Shown piece after piece: positions 24,278 to 33,220 of a stretch of 64,000 nucleotides of DNA (position 1 is its first letter; every line of letters begins with the position of its first letter). The stretch is from Novosphingobium sp. KCTC 2891. Its GTDB lineage: Bacteria > Pseudomonadota > Alphaproteobacteria > Sphingomonadales > Sphingomonadaceae. A program made the position numbers and the translations under genes. The stretch lies in the NCBI RefSeq assembly GCF_025938155.1, contig NZ_JAPCZG010000001.1, positions 538,025-602,024 of the forward strand, in the 5' to 3' direction. The notes under the pieces are model-generated. The model worked only from the letters and a program-made list of their open reading frames with translations. It was not told the DNA's origin and made no database searches.

Positions 24278-24294
24278 GAGGGAGCCGGTAAAGA

Positions 24295-24324
24295 AAAACC
24301 CCGCCGGTTGCCCGGCGGGGTTTT
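24295..24324. terminator. Bidirectional Rho-independent terminator between methyltransferase and rne
   Basis: AAAACCCCGCCGG (24295-24307) pairs with CCGGCGGGGTTTT (24312-24324) around a TTGC loop. The A-run on the left and T-run on the right allow termination of both convergent genes. Confidence 0.9.
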
Positions 24325-24347
24325 CTGTTTGTTGGCCTTGAGCGGGC

Positions 24348-27239
24348 TTATTCGCCGAACGTGCGCTGCCACCAGCCGCGACGGGGGGCAGAGGACGCCA
24401 CCTGTTCCGCACCAGCTTCGCTTTCGGCGGCGGCCTGTTCGGCCACCGGCGCTGCCGCTGCGGGAGCTTCAGCAACGGGTTCGCTCACCGTTTCCGCCGG
24501 AGCGGCTTCGGCAGCGACCGTATCGGCCTTCTTGCGGCGGGTGCGCTTGGGCTTGGCCGGTGCTTCCTCGGCAGCCGGGGCTTCGACAGGCGCTTCCGCC
24601 ACCGGGGCGGCTTCGGCAGCGACCGTATCGGCCTTCTTGCGGCGGGTGCGCTTGGGCTTGGCCGGCGCTTCTTCCGCAGCCGAGGCTTCGGCAGGCACTT
24701 CGGCGGCTGCTTCGGCCACCGGAGCGGCGTCGGCATCGGCCTTCTTGCGGCGGGTACGCTTGGGCTTGGCCGGCGCTTCCTCGGCCACCGGGGCTTCCGC
24801 GACCGGGGCGGTCGCTTCGGCTTCGGCGACAGGAGCTTCTTCCGCCGTCACGGCTGCGTCGGCAGGCTGGGCATCGCCTTCCGGCGATTCGTCCTGACCT
24901 TCTTCGCCATCGGCAGAGCCTTCGCCGTTCACGCCGCCTTCGCGGCTGCCACGCCGGCGACGACCACGGCGGCGACGGCGACGCGGACCGCGCTCGTCGT
25001 CGGCGCGTTCATCGTCCTGGCGGCCGTCTTCACGTTCGCCTTCGCCTTCACCTTCGCTCGCTTCGATGCCGTCGGTCTCGACCTGGCCGGCTTCGAGCTC
25101 ACCAGCTTCGATGTCACCGGCGTCCTCGCCGGCCTCATCGTCGCCCTGTTCGCCTTCACCCGTTTCGTTGCCGTCCTCGTCGCGGCGATCACGGCCACGG
25201 CCACGGCGGCGCTTGCGACGCTTGCGGCGACCGTCACCGCCTTCGGCGTCCTCGCCGCGCGCTTCGCGCTGGCCGCCGTCACGCGGGGCGCGTTCCTCGC
25301 GGACTTCTTCCTCTTCTTCCTCTTCCTCGTACTCGTCCTCGATCAGGTCGTCCTCTTCAGGCTCGACGATCGGTTCGAAGCGGGGCACGAAATCGGGCTT
25401 CGGCCCGCGCGAGGCGACGCGCATCTTGGCGCCCTCGTTCTCGCCCTCGGGGATCACTTCGACGGTGACACCGTAGCGCTCCTCGATTTCGGCGAGATCG
25501 GCGCGCTTGGCGTTGAGTACGTAGATCGCGGCTTCCTGCGAAGCATAGAGCGTGACGACGTTGCCCTTGCCCTTGGCGGCTTCGTCCTCGATCATGCGCA
25601 GTGCCGAAAGACCGGCCGACGACGCGGTGCGGACAAGGCCCGATCCATCGCAGTGCGGGCAGGCGCGGGTGGTCGCTTCGAGCACGCCGGTGCGCAGGCG
25701 CTGGCGGCTCATTTCCATCAGGCCGAAGCCCGAGATGCGGCCCACCTGGATGCGCGCGCGGTCGTTCTTGAGCGCGTCCTTCATCGCCTTTTCGACCTTA
25801 CGGATGTTCGATCCGTATTCCATGTCGATGAAGTCGATGACGACGAGCCCGGCCATGTCGCGCAGGCGCAGCTGGCGGGCGATCTCGCGCGCGGCTTCGA
25901 GGTTGGTCGAGAGCGCGGTCGCTTCGATGCCGTGCTCCTTGGTGGAGCGGCCCGAGTTGATGTCGATCGAGACGAGCGCCTCGGTCGGGTTGATCACCAG
26001 GTAGCCGCCGCTCTTGAGCTGGACGACCGGGTCATACATCGCGGTGAGCTGGTCTTCCGCGCCGTAGCGCTGGAACAGCGGCACCGGATCCGCATATTGG
26101 CGCACCCGCTTGCCGTGGCTGGGCATCAGCAGCTTCATGAAGTCCTTGGCGGCACGGTAGCCATGCTCGCCCTCGACGACGACTTCCTCGATCTCGCGGT
26201 TGTAGATGTCGCGGATCGCGCGCTTGATCAGGTCGCTGTCCGAATGGATCAGCGCCGGGGCGGCGGAACCCAGCGTACGCTCGCGGATCTCGTCCCACAG
26301 GCGGGCGAGATAGTCGAAGTCGCGCTTGATCTCGGGCTTGGTGCGCTGGAGACCGGCGGTGCGGACAATGCACGACATCGAGCGGGGCAGGTCCAGCTCG
26401 GTGATGATCGACTTCAGGCGCTTGCGGTCCGATGCCGAGTTGATCTTGCGGCTGATGCCGCCGCCGTGGCTCGAATTGGGCATGAGCACGCAGTAGCGGC
26501 CCGCGAGGCTGAGATAGGTGGTGAGCGCGGCCCCCTTGTTGCCGCGTTCTTCCTTCACGACCTGCACCAGCAGCACCTGGCGGCGCTGGATGACGTCCTG
26601 GATCTTGTAGCGGCGGCGCAGCGCCATGCGCTTGGCGCGCAGTTCGTCGGCTTCCTTGCCCTGCGCGCGGCCACCCTGGCGGCGGCCACGGCGCGGACGG
26701 CGCTGATTGCCTTCGCCTTCACCGTTGGCGGCTTCGCTGCCTTCTTCGGCTTCTTCGCTTTCGTGGTCGAAGCCGTTTTCGACGATGCCGCCTTCGATCG
26801 TGGAGACCTGGTCCTTTTCGGACGTATCGACCTCGGTCACGCCATCGGCGTCATAGCCTTCACCGTCGAAGTCGCCGTTTTCGTATTCACCGCCATCGAA
26901 GTCATCGTCCTCGGCATCTTCAGCAGCGCGCAGCGCGGCCTCTTCCTCGGCATGAGCGGCTTCTTCCGCAAGGAGCGCCTCACGGTCTTCCTTGGGGATC
27001 TGGTAGTAATCGGGGTGAATTTCGCTGAAGGCGAGGAAGCCGTGGCGATTACCGCCGAAGTCGACGAAAGCGGCCTGAAGCGACGGCTCTACGCGGGTGA
27101 CCTTGGCGAGGTAGATGTTGCCCTTGATCTGCTTGTGATCAGCAGATTCAAAGTCGAATTCTTCAATACGGTTGCCCTTGAGCACCGCCACCCGGGTTTC
27201 TTCCTGGTGGCGCGCATCGATCAGCATACGCGTGGTCAT
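24348..27239 (-). CDS. rne: Ribonuclease E
   Basis: A 963-residue endoribonuclease, scaffold of the RNA degradosome. An S1 domain starts near residue 35 but is split by an acidic, then basic insert (about 93-210) ahead of M-A-L-R-R-R-Y-K-I-Q. The DNase-I-like catalytic domain has metal-binding aspartates in V-S-I-D-I-N-S-G-R (Asp426) and V-V-I-D-F-I-D-M (Asp469). The Zn-link is C-P-H-C (Cys527, Cys530). After about residue 650 the protein is disordered, with Arg-rich and acidic blocks, three K-P-K-R-T-R-R-K-K-A-D repeats, and a C-terminal R-R-G-W-W-Q-R motif like the known PNPase-binding GWW tail of alphaproteobacterial RNase E. A long structured upstream region suggests autoregulation. Confidence 0.96.
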   Translation of the reverse strand: MTTRMLIDARHQEETRVAVLKGNRIEEFDFESADHKQIKGNIYLAKVTRVEPSLQAAFVDFGGNRHGFLAFSEIHPDYYQIPKEDREALLAEEAAHAEEEAALRAAEDAEDDDFDGGEYENGDFDGEGYDADGVTEVDTSEKDQVSTIEGGIVENGFDHESEEAEEGSEAANGEGEGNQRRPRRGRRQGGRAQGKEADELRAKRMALRRRYKIQDVIQRRQVLLVQVVKEERGNKGAALTTYLSLAGRYCVLMPNSSHGGGISRKINSASDRKRLKSIITELDLPRSMSCIVRTAGLQRTKPEIKRDFDYLARLWDEIRERTLGSAAPALIHSDSDLIKRAIRDIYNREIEEVVVEGEHGYRAAKDFMKLLMPSHGKRVRQYADPVPLFQRYGAEDQLTAMYDPVVQLKSGGYLVINPTEALVSIDINSGRSTKEHGIEATALSTNLEAAREIARQLRLRDMAGLVVIDFIDMEYGSNIRKVEKAMKDALKNDRARIQVGRISGFGLMEMSRQRLRTGVLEATTRACPHCDGSGLVRTASSAGLSALRMIEDEAAKGKGNVVTLYASQEAAIYVLNAKRADLAEIEERYGVTVEVIPEGENEGAKMRVASRGPKPDFVPRFEPIVEPEEDDLIEDEYEEEEEEEEVREERAPRDGGQREARGEDAEGGDGRRKRRKRRRGRGRDRRDEDGNETGEGEQGDDEAGEDAGDIEAGELEAGQVETDGIEASEGEGEGEREDGRQDDERADDERGPRRRRRRGRRRRGSREGGVNGEGSADGEEGQDESPEGDAQPADAAVTAEEAPVAEAEATAPVAEAPVAEEAPAKPKRTRRKKADADAAPVAEAAAEVPAEASAAEEAPAKPKRTRRKKADTVAAEAAPVAEAPVEAPAAEEAPAKPKRTRRKKADTVAAEAAPAETVSEPVAEAPAAAAPVAEQAAAESEAGAEQVASSAPRRGWWQRTFGE
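24516..24780 (-). repeat. Imperfect tandem repeat within the 3' part of rne
   Basis: Three copies of a unit coding for A-K-P-K-R-T-R-R-K-K-A-D with an Ala/Pro/Glu-rich spacer. Copies align at 24516, 24621 and about 24736 with periods of 105 and 108 bases; the first two are almost identical over more than 40 bases. The repeat encodes a basic, probably RNA-binding, disordered segment of RNase E. Confidence 0.85.
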
Positions 27240-27864
27240 TGTGGATTCTCCAGCCGCGCGGCCGCGGGACGTATCCCGGGAACTGGGCGCGGATTATTGC
27301 TGTGGCGCGAAACGCAGAAACGCCGGCCTTGGGCCGGCGGCTTCGGTTCGCGAATGCGGGTGTGCCGGTGGCAAGCGCGGGCTTGATGCCCATGCGCGCG
27401 CCGTCCGACGGCGGTAGGTTCGTGTCTGCGGCGAGGACGATCGGCAGGAAAGCGCGCGTGCCGCGATGCGACCAACCGGCAAGGACCCGCTTGGGGCACC
27501 TTTGCTGGACGGAAACGCGGCTCATCATCACGGCATCAACCTCTGGCGCGGGTGAGCGAGCAGACGTGCTTCTTCTTTCCCGCGTTCTTTTACGCAAAGC
27601 ACTTGCCAGCGGCCCTCTTGTTCCTTGCGATACGCTGCGTTTTTCACGCATCCTGCGGTATCGCCAAGGCTGGCGCCGATGCTGGCATGCTCCGGTAAAG
27701 TGGGTGCTAGCACCGCAATTGCAAAGCGGCAATTAAAACAATGACGGATGTGCTGCGATCGGTTGACGCTCGATGGACGGACACGGTGGCGGCTGCAACT
27801 CGCTCCGCTCCGAACGAATTGGCGGTGGACCGGGGTGTGGCGGACGTTGCATAGCCCCGACAGG
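27240..27864 (-). other. Gene-free structured region upstream of rne (probable rne 5' leader and divergent promoters)
   Basis: No convincing gene lies in this 625-base gap between rne and the divergent amidase. It holds several stem-loops: CGCCGGCC-TTG-GGCCGGCG at 27321-27339; a compound stem GTGCTT/AAGCAC at 27566-27602 enclosing GCGT/ACGC; and a compound stem GCGATAC/GTATCGC at 27627-27664 enclosing TGCGT/ACGCA. Such stacked hairpins upstream of rne suggest a long 5' leader cleaved by RNase E for feedback control, as established for the E. coli gene. The AT-richer stretch around 27715-27745 is the likeliest rne promoter zone. Short in-frame ORFs here have no recognisable product. Confidence 0.45.
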
Positions 27865-28800
27865 ATGAATGGACGGGAAACCATCGGGCGGGCGATACTG
27901 GCGGCGGGGTTTGCTGTCCCGCTGGCCGTGCTGGCGGGCTGGGGCTGGTGGACCCTGCACCGGGCTGCCGACAATCCCGCTTATGTGCGCCGTGTGGCGC
28001 TGCCGTCTGCCGAAGCCCGGATCGACTTGCCACGCATCGAAGGTCCCGCCGACGCGAGCCGGCCGCTGGTGGTGATCGACGCAGGGCACGGCGGGCACGA
28101 TCCCGGCGCAAGCGGTGCGGGCGGCCAGCGCGAGAAGGACGTGACGCTGGCGCTGGCGCGCGCGGTGCGCGACGCGCTGCTGCGCCAGGGCAGGGTGCGC
28201 GTGGCAATGACCCGCGATGCCGACCGCTTCCTGGTGCTGGAGGAACGTGCCGACGTGGCGCGGCGGCTGGGTGCAGACCTGTTCGTGTCGATCCACGCCG
28301 ATGCGGCCGACAATCCCGATGCAAGCGGCGCGACGGTCTATACGCTGTCCGAGCGTGGTTCAGACGCGGTGGCGGACGCCGTGGCCCAGCGCGAGAACCG
28401 CGCCGACATGGCCGGCGGCGTGCAACTGGGCGGCGCCTCGAACACGGTGTCCTCGATCCTCGTCGACCTGTCGCAGCGCGAGATGCGTGCGCGCAGCGTC
28501 GCCTTCGGCGGCCTGGTGCGACGCGAGGGCGAGGGGCGGCTGACGTTCCATGCCAACCCGCAGCGCGAGGCCGCGTTCGTGGTGCTGAAGTCGCTCGATC
28601 TGCCCTCGGCGCTGGTGGAGGCGGGGTACATCAGCAATGCCGGGGATGCGGCGGCGATGGCAGACCCGGCATGGCGCGGGCGCTTCGCAGGGGTGCTCGC
28701 GAGCGCGATCGGCATCACGCTGGCGCGTCAGGAGGCGGGCGCTGCGCCAACGGCGGCGGCGCGGGACGCCGCAGAGGTGGCAGCGGCCCTTGTGCCCTGA
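27865..28800 (+). CDS. N-acetylmuramoyl-L-alanine amidase (Amidase_3)
   Basis: A 311-residue zinc amidase that cleaves the amide bond between muramic acid and the stem peptide during cell separation. A membrane anchor or signal segment covers residues about 8-30. Zn ligands are His75 in I-D-A-G-H-G-G, Glu90 in Q-R-E-K-D, and His144 in S-I-H-A-D-A; the catalytic Glu is in L-V-E-A-G-Y-I-S-N. No AMIN domain is present, so the protein is shorter than E. coli AmiC. ATG 27865 follows GACAGG; an upstream TTG in frame is not preferred. The gene precedes PBP1A by about 60 bases, matching a conserved rne-amidase-mrcA-prfB order in alphaproteobacteria. Confidence 0.92.
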   Translation: MNGRETIGRAILAAGFAVPLAVLAGWGWWTLHRAADNPAYVRRVALPSAEARIDLPRIEGPADASRPLVVIDAGHGGHDPGASGAGGQREKDVTLALARAVRDALLRQGRVRVAMTRDADRFLVLEERADVARRLGADLFVSIHADAADNPDASGATVYTLSERGSDAVADAVAQRENRADMAGGVQLGGASNTVSSILVDLSQREMRARSVAFGGLVRREGEGRLTFHANPQREAAFVVLKSLDLPSALVEAGYISNAGDAAAMADPAWRGRFAGVLASAIGITLARQEAGAAPTAAARDAAEVAAALVP

Positions 28801-28861
28801 TCGCGCCGATCGCATGGGCCCACTGGCCTAGCGGCGAGACACCGTGCTAGAGGGCCAGGCG

Positions 28862-31393
28862 ATGGCCGAAGAAACGTCCCCGCCGCAAGGTAGCCCGTCC
28901 CGCATCAGCTACCGCATCCGCCGCAATGCCTCGGGGCTGGCCGAACGCTTCGGCGCGCTGTGGCGCGGCAATGTGTGGGTGCGTCGGGCCGGCTATGTCG
29001 CGGGGGCACTGGTGCTGCTCTATGCCGTGGTCTGGCTGACGCTGGGCCGGGGGCTGCCTTCGGCCGACAAGCTGCTGACCTACCAGCCACCGCTTCCCAC
29101 GATGGTGCGCGGCAACGACGGCGAGATCGTGTCGAGCTATGCCCGCGAGCGACGCGTGCAACTGCGCTTCGTCGATTTTCCCGAGCCGATGATCAACGCG
29201 TTCCTCTCGGCCGAGGACAAGACGTTCTGGAGCCATGGCGGCATCGACTATCTCGGTTTTGCCGGGGCGGTGGTGGATTATGCCACCAAGTATGGTTCGG
29301 GCCAGCGCGCGCGCGGCGGTTCCACCATCACGCAGCAGGTGGCGAAGAACATCCTGGTGGGTGACGAATATTCGATCACGCGCAAGCTCAAGGAAATGAT
29401 CCTCGCGCGCCGCATCGAAGGCGTGCTGACCAAGCAGCAGATCCTGGAGCTCTATCTCAACGAGATCCCGCTCGGCCGGCAGAGCTTCGGCGTACAGGCG
29501 GCATCGCGTGCCTATTTCGACAAGGACGTGGGCGACCTGAAGCTGCACGAGGCGGCGTTCCTGGCGATCCTGCCGAAGGCGCCCGAGCGCTATGGCCGTG
29601 CCAAGTACCACGACCAGGCGATCACCCGGCGCAACTGGGTGCTCGACCAGATGGTCAAGAACGGCTGGGCGACGGCGGCGCAGGCGGCCGAGGCCAAGGC
29701 GCAGCCGCTGGGCCTGGTGCAGCGCCGGGCCGAGAACTACACCGCCGACGCGGGCTATTTCCTGGAGGAAGTGCGCCGCCAGCTGATCGACAAGTTCGGC
29801 GAGAAGGCCGAGGACGGGCCAAACAGCGTCTATGCCGGCGGTCTGTGGGTGCGCACCTCGCTCGACACCGAATTGCAGAAGGCGGCGCAGGATTCGCTGC
29901 GCGCCGGGCTGCTCCGCTATTCCGCCGGGCGCGCATGGCACGGGCCGATCGCGACGATCGATCCGGGCGACAGGTGGCAGACCGAGCTGATCACCAGCAA
30001 CATCTCGATCAGTTACCAGGACTGGCGCGTGGGCGTGGTGCTGCGGCGCAGTGGTTCGTCGGGCACGATCGGCTTTGCCGACGGTTCGACCGCGCCGCTC
30101 TACGGCCTGCCCGATGCGATGAAGGCGGGTGACGTGATCGCCGCCGCCCCCAATGGCAGCGGCTGGGCAGTGCGCACGGTGCCCGAAGTTTCGGGCGGCA
30201 TGGTGGTGGAAGACCCGCAGAACGGCCGCGTGCTGGCGATGCAGGGCGGCTTCGACGCGCGGCTGGGATCGTTCAACCGCGCCACGCAGGCCAACCGGCA
30301 GCCTGGCTCGACGATCAAGCCGTTCGTCTATGCGACCGCGCTCGACAACGGGATGACTCCCGCCTCCATGGTGCTCGACGGGACGTTCTGCGTCTATCAG
30401 GGCGCGGCGCTGGGGCAGAAGTGCTTCCGCAACTTCGACATGCGCGGCGCAGGCGGTGTCCACACGATGCGCTGGGGGCTGGAGCAGTCGCGCAACCTGA
30501 TGACCATTCGCGTCGCCAACGACACCGGCATGGACAAGGTCGTTCGCACGATCAAGGCGGTGGGCATCGGCGATTACCAGCCGTTCCTGTCGATGGCGCT
30601 GGGCGCTGGCGACACCACGGTGGCGCGCATGGTCAACGGCTATGCTGCGCTGGCCAACCATGGCCGCCAGCACGAACAGACGCTGGTCGACTATGTGCAG
30701 GACCGCAACGGCAAGGTGGTGTGGAAGGCGGACAACCGCGAGTGCACCGGCTGCAGCATGGCCCGGTGGGACGGGCGGCCGATGCCGCGCCTGAAGCCGC
30801 TGGGCAAGCAGGTGATGGACCCCCGCACCGCGTACCAGGTGGTGCATATGCTCGAAGGCGTGGTCGTGCGCGGCACTGCCGAAGTTCTGGCCGACCTCAA
30901 GCTGCCGCTGTTCGGCAAGACCGGCACGACCAGCGGCCCGACTAACGTGTGGTTCGTGGGCGGATCGCCCGACATCATCGCGGGCGTCTACATGGGATAC
31001 GATGCGCCGCGCAGCCTTGGCGGCTATGCCCAGGGCGGGCGCATGGCGGCGCCGATCTTCAAGCAACTGGTGTTGCAGACGCGCAAGCGCTGGTCGGACA
31101 CGCCGTTCACGGTGCCCGAAGGCATCCGCATGGTGAAGATCGACCGCGTTTCCGGCAAGCGCGTGTTCGCCGGCGTGCCGCAGGACGACGAGCGCAAGGC
31201 CAGCGTGATCTGGGAAGCGTTCAAGCCCGATACCGAACCGCGCCGCACCGTGCGTGCCGAGGAAATGACCGCCAAGGAAGCCGTGCTGGATGCCCTGCGC
31301 AAGGCACGTTCGGCCCGCGGCGCACCGGTCGCGGTCGATGAAGGCAGCGGCGAGGAAGGCGACTTCGTGGAAGAGCAGGGCGGGATCTACTGA
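28862..31393 (+). CDS. mrcA: Penicillin-binding protein 1A (bifunctional peptidoglycan synthase)
   Basis: An 843-residue class A PBP. One transmembrane anchor lies around residues 40-65. The glycosyltransferase domain has catalytic Glu118 in S-A-E-D-K-T-F-W and the motif G-G-S-T-I-T-Q-Q-V-A-K-N. An OB-like insert follows. The transpeptidase domain has Ser483 and Lys486 in G-S-T-I-K-P, S-R-N in E-Q-S-R-N-L, and K-T-G-T in F-G-K-T-G-T-T. It polymerises and cross-links peptidoglycan in the periplasm. ATG 28862 is backed by AGAGGG nearby; the GTG at 28844 would add six residues. It follows the amidase gene, so synthesis and hydrolysis enzymes are co-located. Confidence 0.95.
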   Translation: MAEETSPPQGSPSRISYRIRRNASGLAERFGALWRGNVWVRRAGYVAGALVLLYAVVWLTLGRGLPSADKLLTYQPPLPTMVRGNDGEIVSSYARERRVQLRFVDFPEPMINAFLSAEDKTFWSHGGIDYLGFAGAVVDYATKYGSGQRARGGSTITQQVAKNILVGDEYSITRKLKEMILARRIEGVLTKQQILELYLNEIPLGRQSFGVQAASRAYFDKDVGDLKLHEAAFLAILPKAPERYGRAKYHDQAITRRNWVLDQMVKNGWATAAQAAEAKAQPLGLVQRRAENYTADAGYFLEEVRRQLIDKFGEKAEDGPNSVYAGGLWVRTSLDTELQKAAQDSLRAGLLRYSAGRAWHGPIATIDPGDRWQTELITSNISISYQDWRVGVVLRRSGSSGTIGFADGSTAPLYGLPDAMKAGDVIAAAPNGSGWAVRTVPEVSGGMVVEDPQNGRVLAMQGGFDARLGSFNRATQANRQPGSTIKPFVYATALDNGMTPASMVLDGTFCVYQGAALGQKCFRNFDMRGAGGVHTMRWGLEQSRNLMTIRVANDTGMDKVVRTIKAVGIGDYQPFLSMALGAGDTTVARMVNGYAALANHGRQHEQTLVDYVQDRNGKVVWKADNRECTGCSMARWDGRPMPRLKPLGKQVMDPRTAYQVVHMLEGVVVRGTAEVLADLKLPLFGKTGTTSGPTNVWFVGGSPDIIAGVYMGYDAPRSLGGYAQGGRMAAPIFKQLVLQTRKRWSDTPFTVPEGIRMVKIDRVSGKRVFAGVPQDDERKASVIWEAFKPDTEPRRTVRAEEMTAKEAVLDALRKARSARGAPVAVDEGSGEEGDFVEEQGGIY

Positions 31394-31464
31394 GGTCGCG
31401 GACTTGGCGAAGTTGCCCATTTGGGCTTTCGCAAAAGCGTTGACCGTGTGGTAAGTGGCGCAGC

Positions 31465-32010
31465 ATGAACCGTTCGATGCTGGCCGTTGTCTCGGCGCTC
31501 GCCCTGATCGTCCCCTCCGCCGCCCGCGCCCAGCTGGCGCAGGGCGCCAGGGCGCCCGACTTTACCGCGCAAGGTGCGCTCGCGGGCAAGCCTTTCGGCT
31601 TTCACCTGAAGCAGGCGCTGAAGCGCGGGCCGGTGGTGCTCTATTTCTATCCCAAGGCGTTCACGCAGGGCTGCACGCTGGAGGCTCACGCCTTCGCCGA
31701 GGCAAGCGGCGATTTCCGCAAGGCGGGCGCGACGGTGGTGGGGATGTCGAACGACGACGTCGCCACGCTCACCAAGTTTTCGACCGAGGCGTGCCGTGAC
31801 AAGTTCGCGGTGGCCGCCGCCACGCCGCAGGTCATTTCGGCTTATGACGTGGACCTGAAGCGCGACGGCGTCTCGACCGGGCTGACGATGCGCACGAGCT
31901 ATGTCATCGGGCGCGACGGGCGCGTGGTGCTGGTCCATTCCGACATGGATTACCGTGACCACGTGAAGCTGACGCTGGCCGCCGTGCAGAAGCTGCGCGC
32001 GCGGCGTTAG
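31465..32010 (+). CDS. Periplasmic peroxiredoxin (BCP/PrxQ-like)
   Basis: A 181-residue thioredoxin-fold peroxidase with an N-terminal signal peptide (cleavage after A-R-A near residue 22). The peroxidatic cysteine is Cys70 in F-T-Q-G-C-T, in the usual position after Y-F-Y-P-K. A second cysteine, Cys110 (T-E-A-C-R), may act as the resolving residue, although it is not at the common C-x4-C spacing. It would reduce peroxides in the periplasm; the reductant is not encoded nearby. It sits between mrcA and prfB on the same strand with its own ~70-base upstream gap. Confidence 0.88.
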   Translation: MNRSMLAVVSALALIVPSAARAQLAQGARAPDFTAQGALAGKPFGFHLKQALKRGPVVLYFYPKAFTQGCTLEAHAFAEASGDFRKAGATVVGMSNDDVATLTKFSTEACRDKFAVAAATPQVISAYDVDLKRDGVSTGLTMRTSYVIGRDGRVVLVHSDMDYRDHVKLTLAAVQKLRARR

Positions 32011-32045
32011 GCGCCGCTTCCCGTTCGACCGGACTTTACTTGACG

Positions 32046-32065
32046 CGCCGCTTCGCTAAGCGGCG
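32046..32065 (+). other. Stem-loop upstream of prfB
   Basis: CGCCGCTT-CGCT-AAGCGGCG forms an 8-bp hairpin with a 4-base loop 27 bases before the prfB start. A short T-run appears only at 32074-32078, so it might act as a weak terminator after the peroxiredoxin gene or as a leader element of prfB. Confidence 0.45.
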
Positions 32066-32092
32066 TGCTTCCTGTTTTTGGAGATTGTGACC

Positions 32093-33220
32093 ATGCGTGC
32101 CGAAGGGCAGGCCCATATCGACCGCATCGAGGCAGCACTGGCGCTTGTGCGCAAGTTCCTCGACTGGGACCGCGCCGTGCGCCGGCTGGACGAGCTGAAC
32201 GCGCGCGTCGAGGATCCCAAGCTGTGGGACGATCCGAAGAAGGCCGAGGAAGTCATGCGCGAACGGCGCCGGCTCGAGGCGTCGATCGGCACCGTGAACG
32301 AGATCGGCCAGGAAATGGCCGACGCGATCGAGTTCGTCGAACTGGGCGAGATGGAAGGCGATGACGCCACCATCAACGAAGGCCTCGCGACGCTCGCCGC
32401 GCTGGCCGCCCGTGCCGACAACGACAAGGTGCAGGCACTGCTGGCCGGCGAAGCCGACGCCAACAACGCTTTCCTTGAAGTCCATGCCGGCGCCGGTGGT
32501 ACCGAGAGCCAGGACTGGGCGGAAATGCTCCAGCGGATGTACACGCGCTGGGCCGAACGGCATGGCTACAAGGTCGAGCTGCTGGACTATCACGCCGGCG
32601 AAGCTGCCGGGATCAAGAGCGCCACGCTGCTGATCAAGGGCGAGAACGCCTATGGCTATGCCAAGACCGAGACCGGCGTCCACCGGCTCGTCCGCATCAG
32701 CCCCTATGACAGCTCTGCGCGGCGCCACACCTCGTTCAGCTCGGTCTGGGTCTATCCGGAAATCGACGACAACATCGAGGTCGAGATCAATCCGTCCGAT
32801 CTCAAGATCGACACCTACCGCGCTTCCGGCGCGGGCGGACAGCACGTGAACACCACCGACTCGGCAGTGCGCATCACCCACGTGCCGACCGGTATCGTGG
32901 TCGCCAGCCAGAGCGATCGTTCGCAGCACAAGAACCGCGCGACAGCGATGGGGATGCTGAAGGCGCGCATCTACGAGGCGGAGCTGGCCAAGCGCGAAGC
33001 GGCGGCGAGCGGCGAATATGCGGCCAAGACCGAGATCGGCTGGGGCCACCAGATCCGTTCCTATGTGCTTCAGCCGTACCAGCAGGTGAAGGACCTGCGC
33101 ACCGGGGTGGTTTCCACCAATCCGACCGAAGTGCTCGACGGCGCGCTCGATCCGTTCATGGCGGCTGCGCTGTCGCAGCGGGTCACGGGCGAGAAGGTGA
33201 CTGTGGAGGACGATGACTGA
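32093..33220 (+). CDS. prfB: Peptide chain release factor 2
   Basis: A 375-residue class I release factor reading UGA and UAA. The catalytic G-G-Q is at residues 248-250 in G-A-G-G-Q-H-V-N. The stop-recognition tripeptide, S-P-F in E. coli, reads S-P-Y here (residues 203-205), followed by [10 protein letters not shown]. No programmed frameshift is needed: the frame is continuous from ATG 32093, which has GGAG nine bases upstream. An in-frame TTG at 32078 overlaps that ribosome site and is rejected. Its last 8 bases overlap the next gene. Confidence 0.96.
   Translation: MRAEGQAHIDRIEAALALVRKFLDWDRAVRRLDELNARVEDPKLWDDPKKAEEVMRERRRLEASIGTVNEIGQEMADAIEFVELGEMEGDDATINEGLATLAALAARADNDKVQALLAGEADANNAFLEVHAGAGGTESQDWAEMLQRMYTRWAERHGYKVELLDYHAGEAAGIKSATLLIKGENAYGYAKTETGVHRLVRISPYDSSARRHTSFSSVWVYPEIDDNIEVEINPSDLKIDTYRASGAGGQHVNTTDSAVRITHVPTGIVVASQSDRSQHKNRATAMGMLKARIYEAELAKREAAASGEYAAKTEIGWGHQIRSYVLQPYQQVKDLRTGVVSTNPTEVLDGALDPFMAAALSQRVTGEKVTVEDDD

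Noticed and set aside
24516..24780. Regular repeats that might suggest a CRISPR or satellite
   Set aside because: Units of 105 to 108 bases stay in frame with rne and encode a basic protein repeat; spacers are not unique.
28847..31420. Minus-strand open frame of about 857 codons
   Set aside because: It covers mrcA exactly in antisense; mrcA has all catalytic motifs.
32078..32092. Possible programmed-frameshift start of prfB
   Set aside because: The reading frame is continuous from ATG 32093 and no in-frame TGA with a CTTTGA-type slip site is present.
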